A stretch of DNA of 12,797 bases from Parcubacteria group bacterium Gr01-1014_56 (GCA_007375995.1 VMFK01000024.1:1-12797); one strand, 5' to 3'; shown: positions 5,844 through 12,614, numbered from the stretch's first letter. Translations and numbers: made by a program. The notes: generated from the letters alone by a model not told the origin.

Positions 5844-6041
5844 ATGACAGGAACAATAAAGACGCTAACCGACAGAGGGTTTGGATTCATTGCGCGCGAA
5901 GGCGAGGCAAAGGATCTATTCTTTCACTCAAAAGAGCTCCAAGGGATAACCTTTGATGAGCTCAAAGTCGGCGACACGCTTACCTTCGAAGTCGCACAGG
6001 GCGACAAGGGGCCAAGCGCAGTCAACGTATCACGCGCGTAA
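5844..6041 (+). CDS. Cold-shock domain protein
   Basis: A 65-residue single cold-shock domain, the normal size for bacterial CspA-type RNA chaperones. It begins MTGTIKTLTDRGFGFIAREG. GFGFIA is the RNP1 motif and DLFFHSKEL is the RNP2 region (the usual VFFH is LFFH); FEVAQGDKGPSAVNV is the typical end. It should bind single-stranded RNA or DNA and keep mRNA unfolded. The frame is open upstream to an ATG at 5751, but those 31 residues are unlike any cold-shock protein and would cover the promoter, so 5844 is the start. It is transcribed alone: a promoter and leader precede it and a strong terminator follows. With the DEAD-box helicase further right it makes up this region's RNA-remodelling capacity. 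Confidence 0.95.
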   Translation: MTGTIKTLTDRGFGFIAREGEAKDLFFHSKELQGITFDELKVGDTLTFEVAQGDKGPSAVNVSRA

Positions 6042-6053
6042 TAGCGTCGAAAT

Positions 6054-6086
6054 AAAAAACTACCGCGAGTCGCGCGGTGGTTTTTT
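6054..6086 (+). terminator. Rho-independent terminator (bidirectional)
   Basis: CTACCGCG (6060-6067) pairs with CGCGGTGG (6073-6080) over AGTCG, flanked by A6 at 6054-6059 and T6 at 6081-6086, followed by ATTT. The stem is GC-rich and the U tract is directly attached. The A run means it could also stop transcription from the other strand. Confidence 0.9.
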
Positions 6087-6106
6087 ATTTACGTTTTACA
6101 CATTCT

Positions 6107-7564
6107 ATGGAAAAACCACGGGGAGAGGTACTAGTTAGATTTCAAAAGGTGTCTTTTGATTTTGGTGTTAAGAAGCCCATTTTAAGTGAGGTGGGTTTTT
6201 CAGTGCGCCGTGGCACCAAAGTAACTGTGATGGGACAAAACGGGGCTGGCAAAAGCACTATCTTTGGCCTAATAACCGGGGCGCACACGCCTGAGTCGGG
6301 CACTATTAATATCGCATCAAACCTCACTATCGGTTCCGCTCTTCAGGTGATACCTCGTGACCAACTCACATGTACCGTGCGGGAGTTTTTTCAAAATCTG
6401 TTTACAGAAAAAATATATGATATCGATCCTCGCATCGAAGCAGTACTCGAAGTGGTTAATCTCAAGGCACCACTCGATAAAAAGGTAAGCGCCTTCTCTG
6501 GCGGGCAGCAGGCCAGGCTGCTCTTAGCTTCTGCTCTTATCCAAGACCCAGACCTCCTACTCTTGGATGAGCCGACTAATAATCTCGACAAGGAGGGGAT
6601 CGCACACCTAACCCAGTTTCTTGTCGGGTATAAAAAAACCTGCATCGTTATTTCACATGACGCAGATTTTCTCAATGCGTTTAGCGACGGTGTGCTGTAT
6701 TTAGATGCACACACGCGTACGGTCGAGCAGTATGTAGGCAATTATTTTGACGTGATGGCAGACATCTCCCTGCGTATAGAAAAAGAGAACCGCAAAAATG
6801 CACTACTCGCCAAGGAGATACAAGAAAATAAAGACAAAGCGAACTTTTTTGCTAACAAGGGCGGCCAAATGCGCATGGTAGCTAAGCGCATGCGCGAGAA
6901 AGCTGAGGAGCTTGAGGAAGCAAAGGTCGATGTCCGCAAAGAGGACAAAACGATCCGTGCTTTTAGTATTCCTGCACAAAAAGATCTCACGGGAGAGGTG
7001 CTCAAAATAAGCTCTTACCTCACGATCAAAAAACATAAGCCAGTTGAGCACAAAGCAGAGATTTCGCTCCGCAAAAATCACCACCTGCTTCTCAGGGGTC
7101 CCAATGGCATAGGGAAGAGTACGCTCTTAGAGTCGATCGCTTCTGGTCTAGCCTCGGGGAGCGTTACGGCCAAGGGAGTGCGCGTCGGTTACTACCGTCA
7201 AGATTTTTCTAACCTTGATTTTGAAAAAACGGTTTACCAAGAGCTTGCGGGAGCGTCTCTGCGCCCCACAGAGGAGCATATCCGCTCTGTTGCCGCAGGT
7301 TTTTTGATCACAGGAGAACTAATCAACTCAAAAATAGGCACGCTCTCGGAGGGGCAAAAAGGGCTTGTTGCCTTTGCCCGCCTTGTGTTACTGCAACCGG
7401 GGCTTCTTATCCTTGACGAGCCCACTAACCATATAAACTTTCGCCACTTGCCGGTTATTGCGCAGGCGCTATCAGCCTACAGTGGCGCTATGATAGTAGT
7501 GAGCCACGTGCCGGATTTTGTTGCAAAAATTCGTATTGATGAGACGCTCGATCTCGAAAAATAA
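6107..7564 (+). CDS. ABC-F family ATPase (ribosome-associated)
   Basis: A 485-residue protein with two ABC ATPase domains and no membrane segments, the ABC-F layout. The first domain has Walker A GQNGAGKST (43-51), signature SGGQQARL (131-138), Walker B LLLLDEPTNNLD (150-161) and VISHD (181-185). A charged helical linker spans about 220-285 (KENRKNALLAKEIQENKDK, RMVAKRMREKAEELEE), the part that enters the ribosomal P/E-site region in ABC-F proteins. The second domain has GPNGIGKST (331-339), LSEGQKGL (413-420), LILDEPTNHINF (434-445) and VVSHV (464-468). The second signature is SEGQ rather than SGGQ, and SHD is SHV, so the second site may be weaker. ABC-F proteins rescue or tune translating ribosomes and some protect against antibiotics; the subtype is not decided. 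The ATG at 6107 fits better than one at 6077, which lies in the terminator. Confidence 0.9.
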   Translation: MEKPRGEVLVRFQKVSFDFGVKKPILSEVGFSVRRGTKVTVMGQNGAGKSTIFGLITGAHTPESGTINIASNLTIGSALQVIPRDQLTCTVREFFQNLFTEKIYDIDPRIEAVLEVVNLKAPLDKKVSAFSGGQQARLLLASALIQDPDLLLLDEPTNNLDKEGIAHLTQFLVGYKKTCIVISHDADFLNAFSDGVLYLDAHTRTVEQYVGNYFDVMADISLRIEKENRKNALLAKEIQENKDKANFFANKGGQMRMVAKRMREKAEELEEAKVDVRKEDKTIRAFSIPAQKDLTGEVLKISSYLTIKKHKPVEHKAEISLRKNHHLLLRGPNGIGKSTLLESIASGLASGSVTAKGVRVGYYRQDFSNLDFEKTVYQELAGASLRPTEEHIRSVAAGFLITGELINSKIGTLSEGQKGLVAFARLVLLQPGLLILDEPTNHINFRHLPVIAQALSAYSGAMIVVSHVPDFVAKIRIDETLDLEK

Positions 7565-7565
7565 C

Positions 7566-8807
7566 ATGACGTATGACGTGATTGTGGTTGGTGGCGGCGC
7601 CTCAGGGCTTATGGCGGCTGGTCGAGCAGCACAGCGAGGAGCACGCGTGCTTCTCCTTGAGAAGAACAAAACACTTGGAGAAAAATTAAAGATCTCTGGT
7701 GGCGGCCGCTGTAACATCACCAACGCAGAGCTCGACCCAAGAGTATTTTTAAAAGCGTATGGCGTCTCTGAGCAATTTCTCTACTCAACTTTTTCGCAAT
7801 TTGGAGTCAAAGACAGCTTTACCTTTTTTGAGACGCGGGGGTTGCCATTGGTAGTGCAGGCACGTAAGCGCGCCTTCCCACAAACTGAAAAAGCAAAAGA
7901 CGTGCTTAAAGTTTTGGAAGCGTATATAACAAAGGGGAAGGTGGAAGTAAAAACCAGCTCTCCGGTAACGCGCATCACGAGTGGAGCGGAAGGTATCATG
8001 GCAGTATATTCGGGGAAAGTTGAGTACCGAGCAAAAAAATATATTTTTGCTACAGGAGGTGTCTCTCACCCGGAAACGGGCTCAACAGGAGACGGCTATA
8101 CGTGGCTCAAAGATCTTGGACACAGCGTTGTAGATCCGACCCCAACAATAGTGCCGCTCTCCACAGAGGAGAGTTGGAGCAAAACTCTCGCTGGAGTCTC
8201 GCTTTCATTTATGAAGATCACTTTTTTTGCCGATGGTAAAAAGCGCTTTTCTAAAACAGGAAAAGTACTCTTCACTCATTTTGGTCTCTCTGGCCCGCTT
8301 ATATTAAACAGTGCACATTTAGTCTCGGACCTTTTGTACGACGGTGCTGTAACCGCAACTATCGACGCATATCCACATACAGACCTGGGAGCGCTTGAAC
8401 GCAATATAATTAGTGTGTTTGATAAAAATAAAAACAAAGCGCTCAAGAATGTACTGAAAGAAATTGTTCCTAACGGGACGACAAAAGGAATAATGCTGCT
8501 TCTGGCACCCCTAGTTGATATGCAAAAAAAGGTTCACTCAATAACAAAAGAAGAAAGAAAACAGATCGTACACACGCTTAAAGCACTCCCGCTTACGATT
8601 ACTGGTCTTATGGGGTTTGACCGTGCGGTAGTTGCAGACGGAGGCGTCCCGCTTGAGGAGATAAATATGAAAACTATGCGATCAAAAAAAGTTTCTAACT
8701 TGTATCTCACGGGAGATTTGCTCCATATCAACCGGCCCTCAGGAGGATTCTCGCTCCAACTTTGCTGGTCCTCTGGGTATGTAGCGGGGGAGTCTGCTGC
8801 AGGATAA
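7566..8807 (+). CDS. HI0933/BaiN-type FAD-dependent oxidoreductase
   Basis: A 413-residue flavoprotein. DVIVVGGGASGLMAAGRAAQRG (4-25) is the Rossmann dinucleotide site, ending in Glu32 (LLLEKN) for the FAD ribose. KLKISGGGRCNITN (40-53) is diagnostic of the HI0933 family, FATGGVSHPETGSTGDGY (161-178) is the second FAD-binding region, and TGDLLHINRPSGGFSLQLCWSSG (382-404) is the characteristic C-terminal FAD motif. THFGLSGP (237-244) is also typical. The length is normal for the family. Members are NAD(P)H-linked flavoenzymes; some act on bile-acid intermediates, while most have no known substrate. The gene begins one base after the ABC-F stop (TAACATG) without a Shine-Dalgarno sequence, so the two genes are probably coupled. 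The upstream ATG at 7518 lies inside the ABC-F gene and precedes the conserved domain start. Confidence 0.92.
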   Translation: MTYDVIVVGGGASGLMAAGRAAQRGARVLLLEKNKTLGEKLKISGGGRCNITNAELDPRVFLKAYGVSEQFLYSTFSQFGVKDSFTFFETRGLPLVVQARKRAFPQTEKAKDVLKVLEAYITKGKVEVKTSSPVTRITSGAEGIMAVYSGKVEYRAKKYIFATGGVSHPETGSTGDGYTWLKDLGHSVVDPTPTIVPLSTEESWSKTLAGVSLSFMKITFFADGKKRFSKTGKVLFTHFGLSGPLILNSAHLVSDLLYDGAVTATIDAYPHTDLGALERNIISVFDKNKNKALKNVLKEIVPNGTTKGIMLLLAPLVDMQKKVHSITKEERKQIVHTLKALPLTITGLMGFDRAVVADGGVPLEEINMKTMRSKKVSNLYLTGDLLHINRPSGGFSLQLCWSSGYVAGESAAG

Positions 8808-8810
8808 GAT
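8805..8810 (+). promoter_or_regulatory. -10 box upstream of the alkyltransferase-like gene
   Basis: TAAGAT overlaps the flavoprotein stop codon and lies seven bases before the ATG at 8818. No -35 hexamer is clear. Read-through from the upstream operon is equally possible. Confidence 0.35.
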
Positions 8811-8817
8811 ATATTTT

Positions 8818-9174
8818 ATGAAGAAACGAAAGGGCGACGGGCTAGAGTACAACGCCCCAGGAGCTTTTAGTAAACGGGTAGTCGCGCTCGCGCTTTCGAT
8901 CCCCAAGGGCCGTGTGAGCACCTACGGTCATATCTCTAGAGCGGCAGGTGGCGGAGGGATGGCGGCGCAGAGCATCACCAGTATTTTAAGCCGTGCGTGG
9001 GACGAGGGGGAGAAGGGCATTCCGTTCCATAGAATAGTGTATGCCGACGGACATATATGGATAAGCCCAAAGTATAGAAAAGAGCGAATGAAGCTCTATA
9101 AAAAAGAAAAGATTGAAATAGACGAAAAAGATAGGATCAAAAACTTCCGCGACAAACTATTTGAATTCAAGTAA
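8818..9174 (+). CDS. MGMT/alkyltransferase-like DNA-binding protein lacking active Cys
   Basis: A 118-residue protein with the DNA-binding domain of O6-methylguanine-DNA methyltransferases: FSKRVVALALSIPKGRVSTYGHIS (17-40) holds the helix-turn-helix start and conserved Tyr36, followed by the recognition-helix region AAQSITSILSRA (49-60) and GIPFHRIVYADGHIW (67-81). True methyltransferases have PCHR with a nucleophilic Cys; here it is PFHR (Phe70). Classic alkyltransferase-like proteins usually carry Trp there. The Arg finger that normally flips the damaged base (the aRaVG motif) appears to be Gln51. It probably cannot repair by itself. By analogy with alkyltransferase-like proteins it could mark alkylated bases for nucleotide excision repair, but loss of the Arg makes even that uncertain. 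The lysine-rich tail (84-118) is outside the core domain. It may share transcription with the flavoprotein, ten bases upstream. Confidence 0.85.
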   Translation: MKKRKGDGLEYNAPGAFSKRVVALALSIPKGRVSTYGHISRAAGGGGMAAQSITSILSRAWDEGEKGIPFHRIVYADGHIWISPKYRKERMKLYKKEKIEIDEKDRIKNFRDKLFEFK

Positions 9175-9188
9175 ACACACGAAATATC

Positions 9189-9809
9189 ATGTTTTATGAC
9201 AGAAAAGATGCGGGAAAGAGGCTCGCTGCGGCACTTGAACACTACTGCGGGGAGGATGCGGTTGTTTTGGCACTCCCGCGCGGGGGAGTAGTCGTCGGAT
9301 ATGAAGTTGCACATATATTGGGCCTCCCGCTTGATATCGTTGTGGCCCGCAAAATCGGCCACCCCACCAATCCTGAATACGCGATCGGGGCGGTCGACGA
9401 GAGTGGAGTAGCGTTATTAAACGAGGCAGAGGAAAAAGCAGTTGATCAAATCTGGCTCATGGGGGAAGTTGAGCGTCAACGGCAAGAGGCCGCGCGGCGC
9501 AGCATGCTGTATCGCGGAGGAAAAAAAGCACTACCAATCAGCGGGAAAATAGTGGTCATCGTTGATGACGGTATTGCAACCGGCCTCACTGTGCGCCTCG
9601 CGATCGCGATAGCGCGGGCGCAACATCCAAAACAAATAATTGTTGCTGTGCCAGTCGCGCCATTGAATATGGTACAAAAAATAAAATGGGAAGCTGATGA
9701 AGTTATCACGCTTGAACCGCCCGAAGATTTTTTAGGCGCGGTGGGGTCGCACTATGAGCAATTTGCACAGGTTGAAGATGCAGAGGTTATTCGTCTAATA
9801 GGTTCCTAA
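9189..9809 (+). CDS. Phosphoribosyltransferase-domain protein
   Basis: A 206-residue type I phosphoribosyltransferase fold. The N-terminal part has ALPRGGVVVGYEVAHILG (28-45), VARKIGHPTNPEYAIGAV (52-69), and the PRPP-binding loop IVVIVDDGIATGLTV (121-135) with the paired acidic residues. This matches a widespread stand-alone family annotated as predicted phosphoribosyltransferases, often 200-220 residues, found near dienelactone-hydrolase or erythromycin-esterase domains in other bacteria. The substrate is unknown; it is not clearly a purine or pyrimidine salvage enzyme. The gene begins 14 bases after the alkyltransferase-like stop, with no Shine-Dalgarno sequence and no obvious own promoter, so it is probably in the same transcript. 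It is soluble with no signal sequence. Confidence 0.85.
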   Translation: MFYDRKDAGKRLAAALEHYCGEDAVVLALPRGGVVVGYEVAHILGLPLDIVVARKIGHPTNPEYAIGAVDESGVALLNEAEEKAVDQIWLMGEVERQRQEAARRSMLYRGGKKALPISGKIVVIVDDGIATGLTVRLAIAIARAQHPKQIIVAVPVAPLNMVQKIKWEADEVITLEPPEDFLGAVGSHYEQFAQVEDAEVIRLIGS

Positions 9810-9818
9810 TGGTATAGA
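9810..9818 (+). promoter_or_regulatory. Extended -10 promoter of the DUF1993 gene
   Basis: TGGTATAGA resembles a TGn-extended -10 element and lies eight bases before the ATG at 9827, overlapping the end of the preceding intergenic gap. The predicted mRNA would be nearly leaderless. Confidence 0.45.
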
Positions 9819-9826
9819 ATAACGGC

Positions 9827-10324
9827 ATGACACTATATGCCATAACCATCCCGGTGTTCGCCAGATATCTTACTAACTTAAGCGCTATTCTAAAGAAGGG
9901 AGCGCGCCACGCGGCGAAGAGGAAGTGGGGCGATAAAAAACTTCTTAGCATGCGGCTTGCGCCTGACATGTACAACCTCACGGGGCAAGTGCAGTACGCA
10001 TATTTCACAGCACTTGAGGCCGCAACCAAACTCTCAGGGCGCCCTAGCCCCGAGTTTGCGTACGACGAGGCGACGGTGAAGGAATTACAGAAGAGCCTTT
10101 CCCGCACTATCGCGTTTCTTAAAACAATAAAACCAAATGAGCTTGAACAAGGGCGTGGCAAAAAAGTAGGGACATTTCTACTGTCGCCAAAGCAACGCGT
10201 CACGAAGGAGCAATACGCGACAGCCCTTGCACTACCGAACTTCTTTTTTCATGTCGCAACCGCGTACGATATTTTGCGCCACGCGGGAGTAACGATTGGA
10301 AAAGACGATTATCTTGGCGCCTAG
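9827..10324 (+). CDS. DUF1993 family protein
   Basis: A 165-residue protein that fits the DUF1993 family along its length: ITIPVFARYLTNLSAIL (6-22), LLSMRLAPDMYNLTGQVQYA (39-58), RTIAFLKTIKP (93-103), and ALPNFFFHVATAYDILRHAG (135-154) with LGA close to the end. The family is related in fold to DinB-like four-helix bundles; its function is not established. The His in FFFHVATAYDILRH and the Asp in LAPDM are the conserved polar positions that might bind a metal, but I cannot show this. No signal or membrane segment is present. The gene appears to have its own promoter and is followed by a 147-base gap containing the helicase promoter. It is commonest in proteobacteria and fungi in my recollection. 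Confidence 0.88.
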   Translation: MTLYAITIPVFARYLTNLSAILKKGARHAAKRKWGDKKLLSMRLAPDMYNLTGQVQYAYFTALEAATKLSGRPSPEFAYDEATVKELQKSLSRTIAFLKTIKPNELEQGRGKKVGTFLLSPKQRVTKEQYATALALPNFFFHVATAYDILRHAGVTIGKDDYLGA

Positions 10325-10374
10325 GGGTATTGTGTGCAATTTTAGGGCCTAATCCGCCTCGGCGTCGTGACATG

Positions 10375-10403
10375 TTGACAAATAAGGCGCTTAGGTATAT
10401 AAT
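10375..10403 (+). promoter_or_regulatory. Consensus promoter of the RNA helicase operon
   Basis: TTGACA (10375-10380) and TATAAT (10398-10403) are both perfect consensus hexamers with an ideal 17-base spacer. This is the strongest promoter in the window. Transcription should begin near 10410, giving a leader of about 62 bases before the ATG. Confidence 0.85.
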
Positions 10404-10409
10404 GCAAAC

Positions 10410-10471
10410 GTAGCTGCAATCTCCTTGCATTTATTGGTTAAAAGAGGGGACCACTCCTACTTAACCTGTAT
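10410..10471 (+). promoter_or_regulatory. Structured 5' leader of the helicase mRNA
   Basis: TGCAA (10415-10419) pairs with TTGCA (10425-10429) over TCTCC, and AGGGG (10445-10449) pairs with CTCCT (10454-10458) over ACCA. CTCCTT at 10421-10426 could also pair with the GAGGGG segment, giving an alternative fold. The only purine-rich Shine-Dalgarno-like sequence (AGAGGGGA) is about 20 bases from the ATG and held in the second hairpin, so no normally spaced site precedes the start. Confidence 0.4.
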
Positions 10472-11674
10472 ATGTATCAGAAACGTTTCAACAATAAAGG
10501 ACCGCGCTTTTCGCATGGTCGTCCGGCTTATAAACCGCACTTCCAGCAGAAAAAGAACCGCGGTGGCGGAGGCGAGTATATCGACCCGTCCAAATTTATA
10601 AACAAAGCTATCATCACCGAAGAGGTGGAGCATTTTGTGCCTGAGCACCAGTTCACCGACTTTGTGATAGACCAAGAACTCAAGCATGCTGTTGTTGCAA
10701 AGGGCTACACAACCCCGACTCCTATCCAGGACCGCGCTATCCCGCATGTGCTTAAAGGGCAAGACGTGGTGGGTATTGCTAACACCGGCACGGGCAAGAC
10801 CGCGGCATTTCTTATCCCGCTCATAGACAAAGTACGTCATGACACTAAAGCGCAGGTACTTATTGTCGTGCCTACTCGCGAGCTCGCAATACAAATCGAC
10901 GCTGAACTCAAAGGTTTTACTAAGGGGATGAAAATCTTTTCGGTCGTGTGCGTAGGGGGTGCCTCAATCGGCCCGCAACTCCAGGCGCTTAAATATCGAA
11001 ACCAGTTTGTTATCGGCACACCAGGGCGCCTTAAAGACCTAATCGAGCGCGGCAAGATCAGACTCTCGGATTACGGAACGATCGTGCTAGACGAAGCGGA
11101 CCGCATGCTCGACATGGGCTTTATAAATGACATGCGTTTTGTTATGCAAGGGATGCCTAAACCTCGCCACACACTCTTTTTCTCTGCGACACTCTCCCGC
11201 GAGATCGAAGGGCTTATCTCAGAGTTCTTACACGAGCCAGTGAGGATCTCGGTTAAGACAGGTGACACCGCAAAAAACGTTGACCAAGATGTTGTACGCG
11301 TTAAGGGCGGCGCCAAGCTCGACATCCTCCACGACCTACTTGCGCAGAAGGAGTTTAATAAAGTGCTCGTGTTTGGCCGCACCAAACACGGGGTGGAACG
11401 CTTGGCTAAAACGCTCGCGGACCGCGGCTTTAAGGCAGAGTCGATCCACGGCAACAAAAACCACTCGCAGCGTCAGCGTGCACTTAATGCGTTTAAAGAT
11501 AACAAGGTACAAATACTTGTCGCGACTGATGTTGCTGCGCGCGGACTCGACATTGCAGATGTCTCTCACGTGATCAATTTTGATCTCCCACAAAGTTACG
11601 ACGACTACGTACACCGCATCGGCCGCACTGGTCGCGGCAAGAAGAAGGGCAAGGCACTCACGTTTGTTGAATAA
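10472..11674 (+). CDS. DEAD-box RNA helicase
   Basis: A 400-residue ATP-dependent RNA helicase with every core motif: Q motif GYTTPTPIQ (78-86), motif I ANTGTGKT (103-110), Ia PTRELAI (134-140), GG doublet (162-163), TPGR (183-186), II DEAD (207-210), III SAT (238-240), IV VLVFGRT (298-304), V ATDVAARGLD (351-360), VI HRIGRTGR (381-388). It belongs with the RhlE/CsdA-like group. The N-terminal 35 residues are basic and Gly/Arg/Asn-rich (RFNNKGPRFSHGRP, KKNRGGGGEY), an RNA-binding tail placed at the front; the protein ends soon after motif VI, without the long C-terminal tail common in cold-shock helicases. It probably works in ribosome assembly or mRNA unwinding in the cytoplasm. A consensus promoter and structured leader suggest high and possibly regulated expression. 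Confidence 0.95.
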   Translation: MYQKRFNNKGPRFSHGRPAYKPHFQQKKNRGGGGEYIDPSKFINKAIITEEVEHFVPEHQFTDFVIDQELKHAVVAKGYTTPTPIQDRAIPHVLKGQDVVGIANTGTGKTAAFLIPLIDKVRHDTKAQVLIVVPTRELAIQIDAELKGFTKGMKIFSVVCVGGASIGPQLQALKYRNQFVIGTPGRLKDLIERGKIRLSDYGTIVLDEADRMLDMGFINDMRFVMQGMPKPRHTLFFSATLSREIEGLISEFLHEPVRISVKTGDTAKNVDQDVVRVKGGAKLDILHDLLAQKEFNKVLVFGRTKHGVERLAKTLADRGFKAESIHGNKNHSQRQRALNAFKDNKVQILVATDVAARGLDIADVSHVINFDLPQSYDDYVHRIGRTGRGKKKGKALTFVE

Positions 11675-11675
11675 C

Positions 11676-11849
11676 ATGGAACATAAATCTAAAACACATA
11701 CCACGGTTGTATCAAAAACGTTTCAAAAAAACGGTAAATGGATCGAGCGCCCAACACTAAGCAACATTGTGGTGTGTCTTTGTGGCAACAAATATCTCAA
11801 GACTCGCAAAAACCAGAGCGAGTGTCTCGCGTGTATGAGCAGGAAGTAG
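11676..11849 (+). CDS. Small zinc-ribbon protein, 57 aa
   Basis: The protein is 57 residues, MEHKSKTHTTVVSKTFQKNG at the front, then IVVCLCGNKYLKTRKNQSECLACM near the end. The four cysteines (CxC ... CxxC, about 13 residues apart) are arranged like a zinc ribbon. The rest is rich in Lys, Thr and Asn, compatible with nucleic-acid or ribosome binding. The ATG lies one base after the helicase stop (TAACATG), so translation is likely coupled and the two products made in a fixed ratio. I do not recognise the family. An upstream ATG at 11580 is inside the helicase gene and adds a segment antithetical to a zinc ribbon, so it was not chosen. A helper in RNA metabolism is a guess based on linkage. Confidence 0.65.
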   Translation: MEHKSKTHTTVVSKTFQKNGKWIERPTLSNIVVCLCGNKYLKTRKNQSECLACMSRK

Positions 11850-11865
11850 CACGCCGTATTCTCCT

Positions 11866-11874
11866 TGGTATACT
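11866..11874 (+). promoter_or_regulatory. Extended -10 promoter of the conserved hypothetical
   Basis: TGGTATACT is an extended -10 element seven bases before the ATG at 11882, supporting that start over an in-frame ATG at 11738 located inside the zinc-ribbon gene. Confidence 0.55.
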
Positions 11875-11881
11875 GTTGTTT

Positions 11882-12397
11882 ATGCGTCTCAACCCAGACC
11901 CATATAAGACTCTGAAGAATGCTATCCCATACTCGCGTATGGTCTTCCCGCAGCCTTTTTTCCATAAGCTGAAATATATTTTTTGGCGTGTGTACACACC
12001 CTTTCACCCGTTTTTTCGGGATACCGCACTGCGTCTAGGTGTCGTGAGTGCGAAGGCAAAGGCTACGCGTTGGGGCAGCAGGCAAAAATTTTTACTGGGA
12101 CATCTCGCACCGCAAGAGACATTTGAAAGTATTTCCGCATATTTGGTCGATCGAGGTTACGGTAACCACTTCGTGGCGTGGGAGGACGACGGCGAGGTTG
12201 TGAGTTTACGCCATGCTGCTGATTTTGCTACGCAGTATCATATTCGGATTTTTACAGACGGTGAAGTGCGCGCACACTTCGAGTACACGCCAGAGTGCCA
12301 CCCCTTTAAGCACTACCATGCCGTCGGCTTTGAACCCCGCCGTGACTATTTTCTCGAGTTGTTAGGAGACAAAATAATCTCAAACAACGCTTCATAA
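11882..12397 (+). CDS. Conserved hypothetical protein, 171 aa
   Basis: Starts MRLNPDPYKTLKNAIPYSRM and shows an aromatic basic region (PQPFFHKLKYIFWRVYTPFHPFF, 23-45), then ATRWGSRQKFLLGHLAP (61-77), and a compact domain with YLVDRGYGNHFVAWEDDGEVVSLR (87-110), QYHIRIFTDGEVRAHFEYTPECHPFKHY (118-145), and FLELLGDKII (157-166). The C-terminal half alternates beta-like strands with conserved Tyr, His, Glu and Cys residues (EYTPECHPF), which could form a metal or small-molecule site. I recall near-identical proteins across Parcubacteria-type genomes without assigned function. No signal peptide or membrane span is certain. It has its own promoter and nothing downstream in the same unit. Confidence 0.75.
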   Translation: MRLNPDPYKTLKNAIPYSRMVFPQPFFHKLKYIFWRVYTPFHPFFRDTALRLGVVSAKAKATRWGSRQKFLLGHLAPQETFESISAYLVDRGYGNHFVAWEDDGEVVSLRHAADFATQYHIRIFTDGEVRAHFEYTPECHPFKHYHAVGFEPRRDYFLELLGDKIISNNAS

Positions 12398-12614
12398 CGG
12401 GCGAGCGTAATCTAATCAATCTGTTGATAGCGGAGAGATGTACCTGTAGAGCGTCTAAGCACTCTTCCGAAGTGTTCGATCCGCAAACCGCCATATGTCT
12501 GTGCACATTACCCGCGCTTATTGACGCGTTGACTTATATATTGCTTTGTATTAGTCTAGGGACTAGAGGGCTACCTGCATATGCAGACCCCAGTACATCC
12601 AAAAGGAGGATGAG
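12398..12614 (+). promoter_or_regulatory. Intergenic control region before the last gene
   Basis: This gap of 217 bases has no supportable gene. It contains a TTGACGCGTTGACT double -35-like element (12521-12534), with a weak TAGTCT (12552-12557) 17 bases past the second; a perfect inverted repeat TCTAG-GGA-CTAGA (12555-12567); a 12-base perfect palindrome CTGCATATGCAG (12575-12586) flanked by GGG and CCC; and a strong ribosome binding site. The palindromes could be operator sites or an mRNA hairpin. Confidence 0.35.
12604..12610 (+). promoter_or_regulatory. Canonical Shine-Dalgarno sequence
   Basis: AGGAGGA ends four bases before the ATG at 12615. It is the only close match to the 16S tail at a usable distance in the whole window and it fixes the start of the last gene. 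Confidence 0.8.

Noticed and set aside
12415..12428. Hairpin ATCAA-TCTG-TTGAT after the conserved hypothetical, as a terminator
   Set aside because: The stem is short and AT-rich and no T tract follows.
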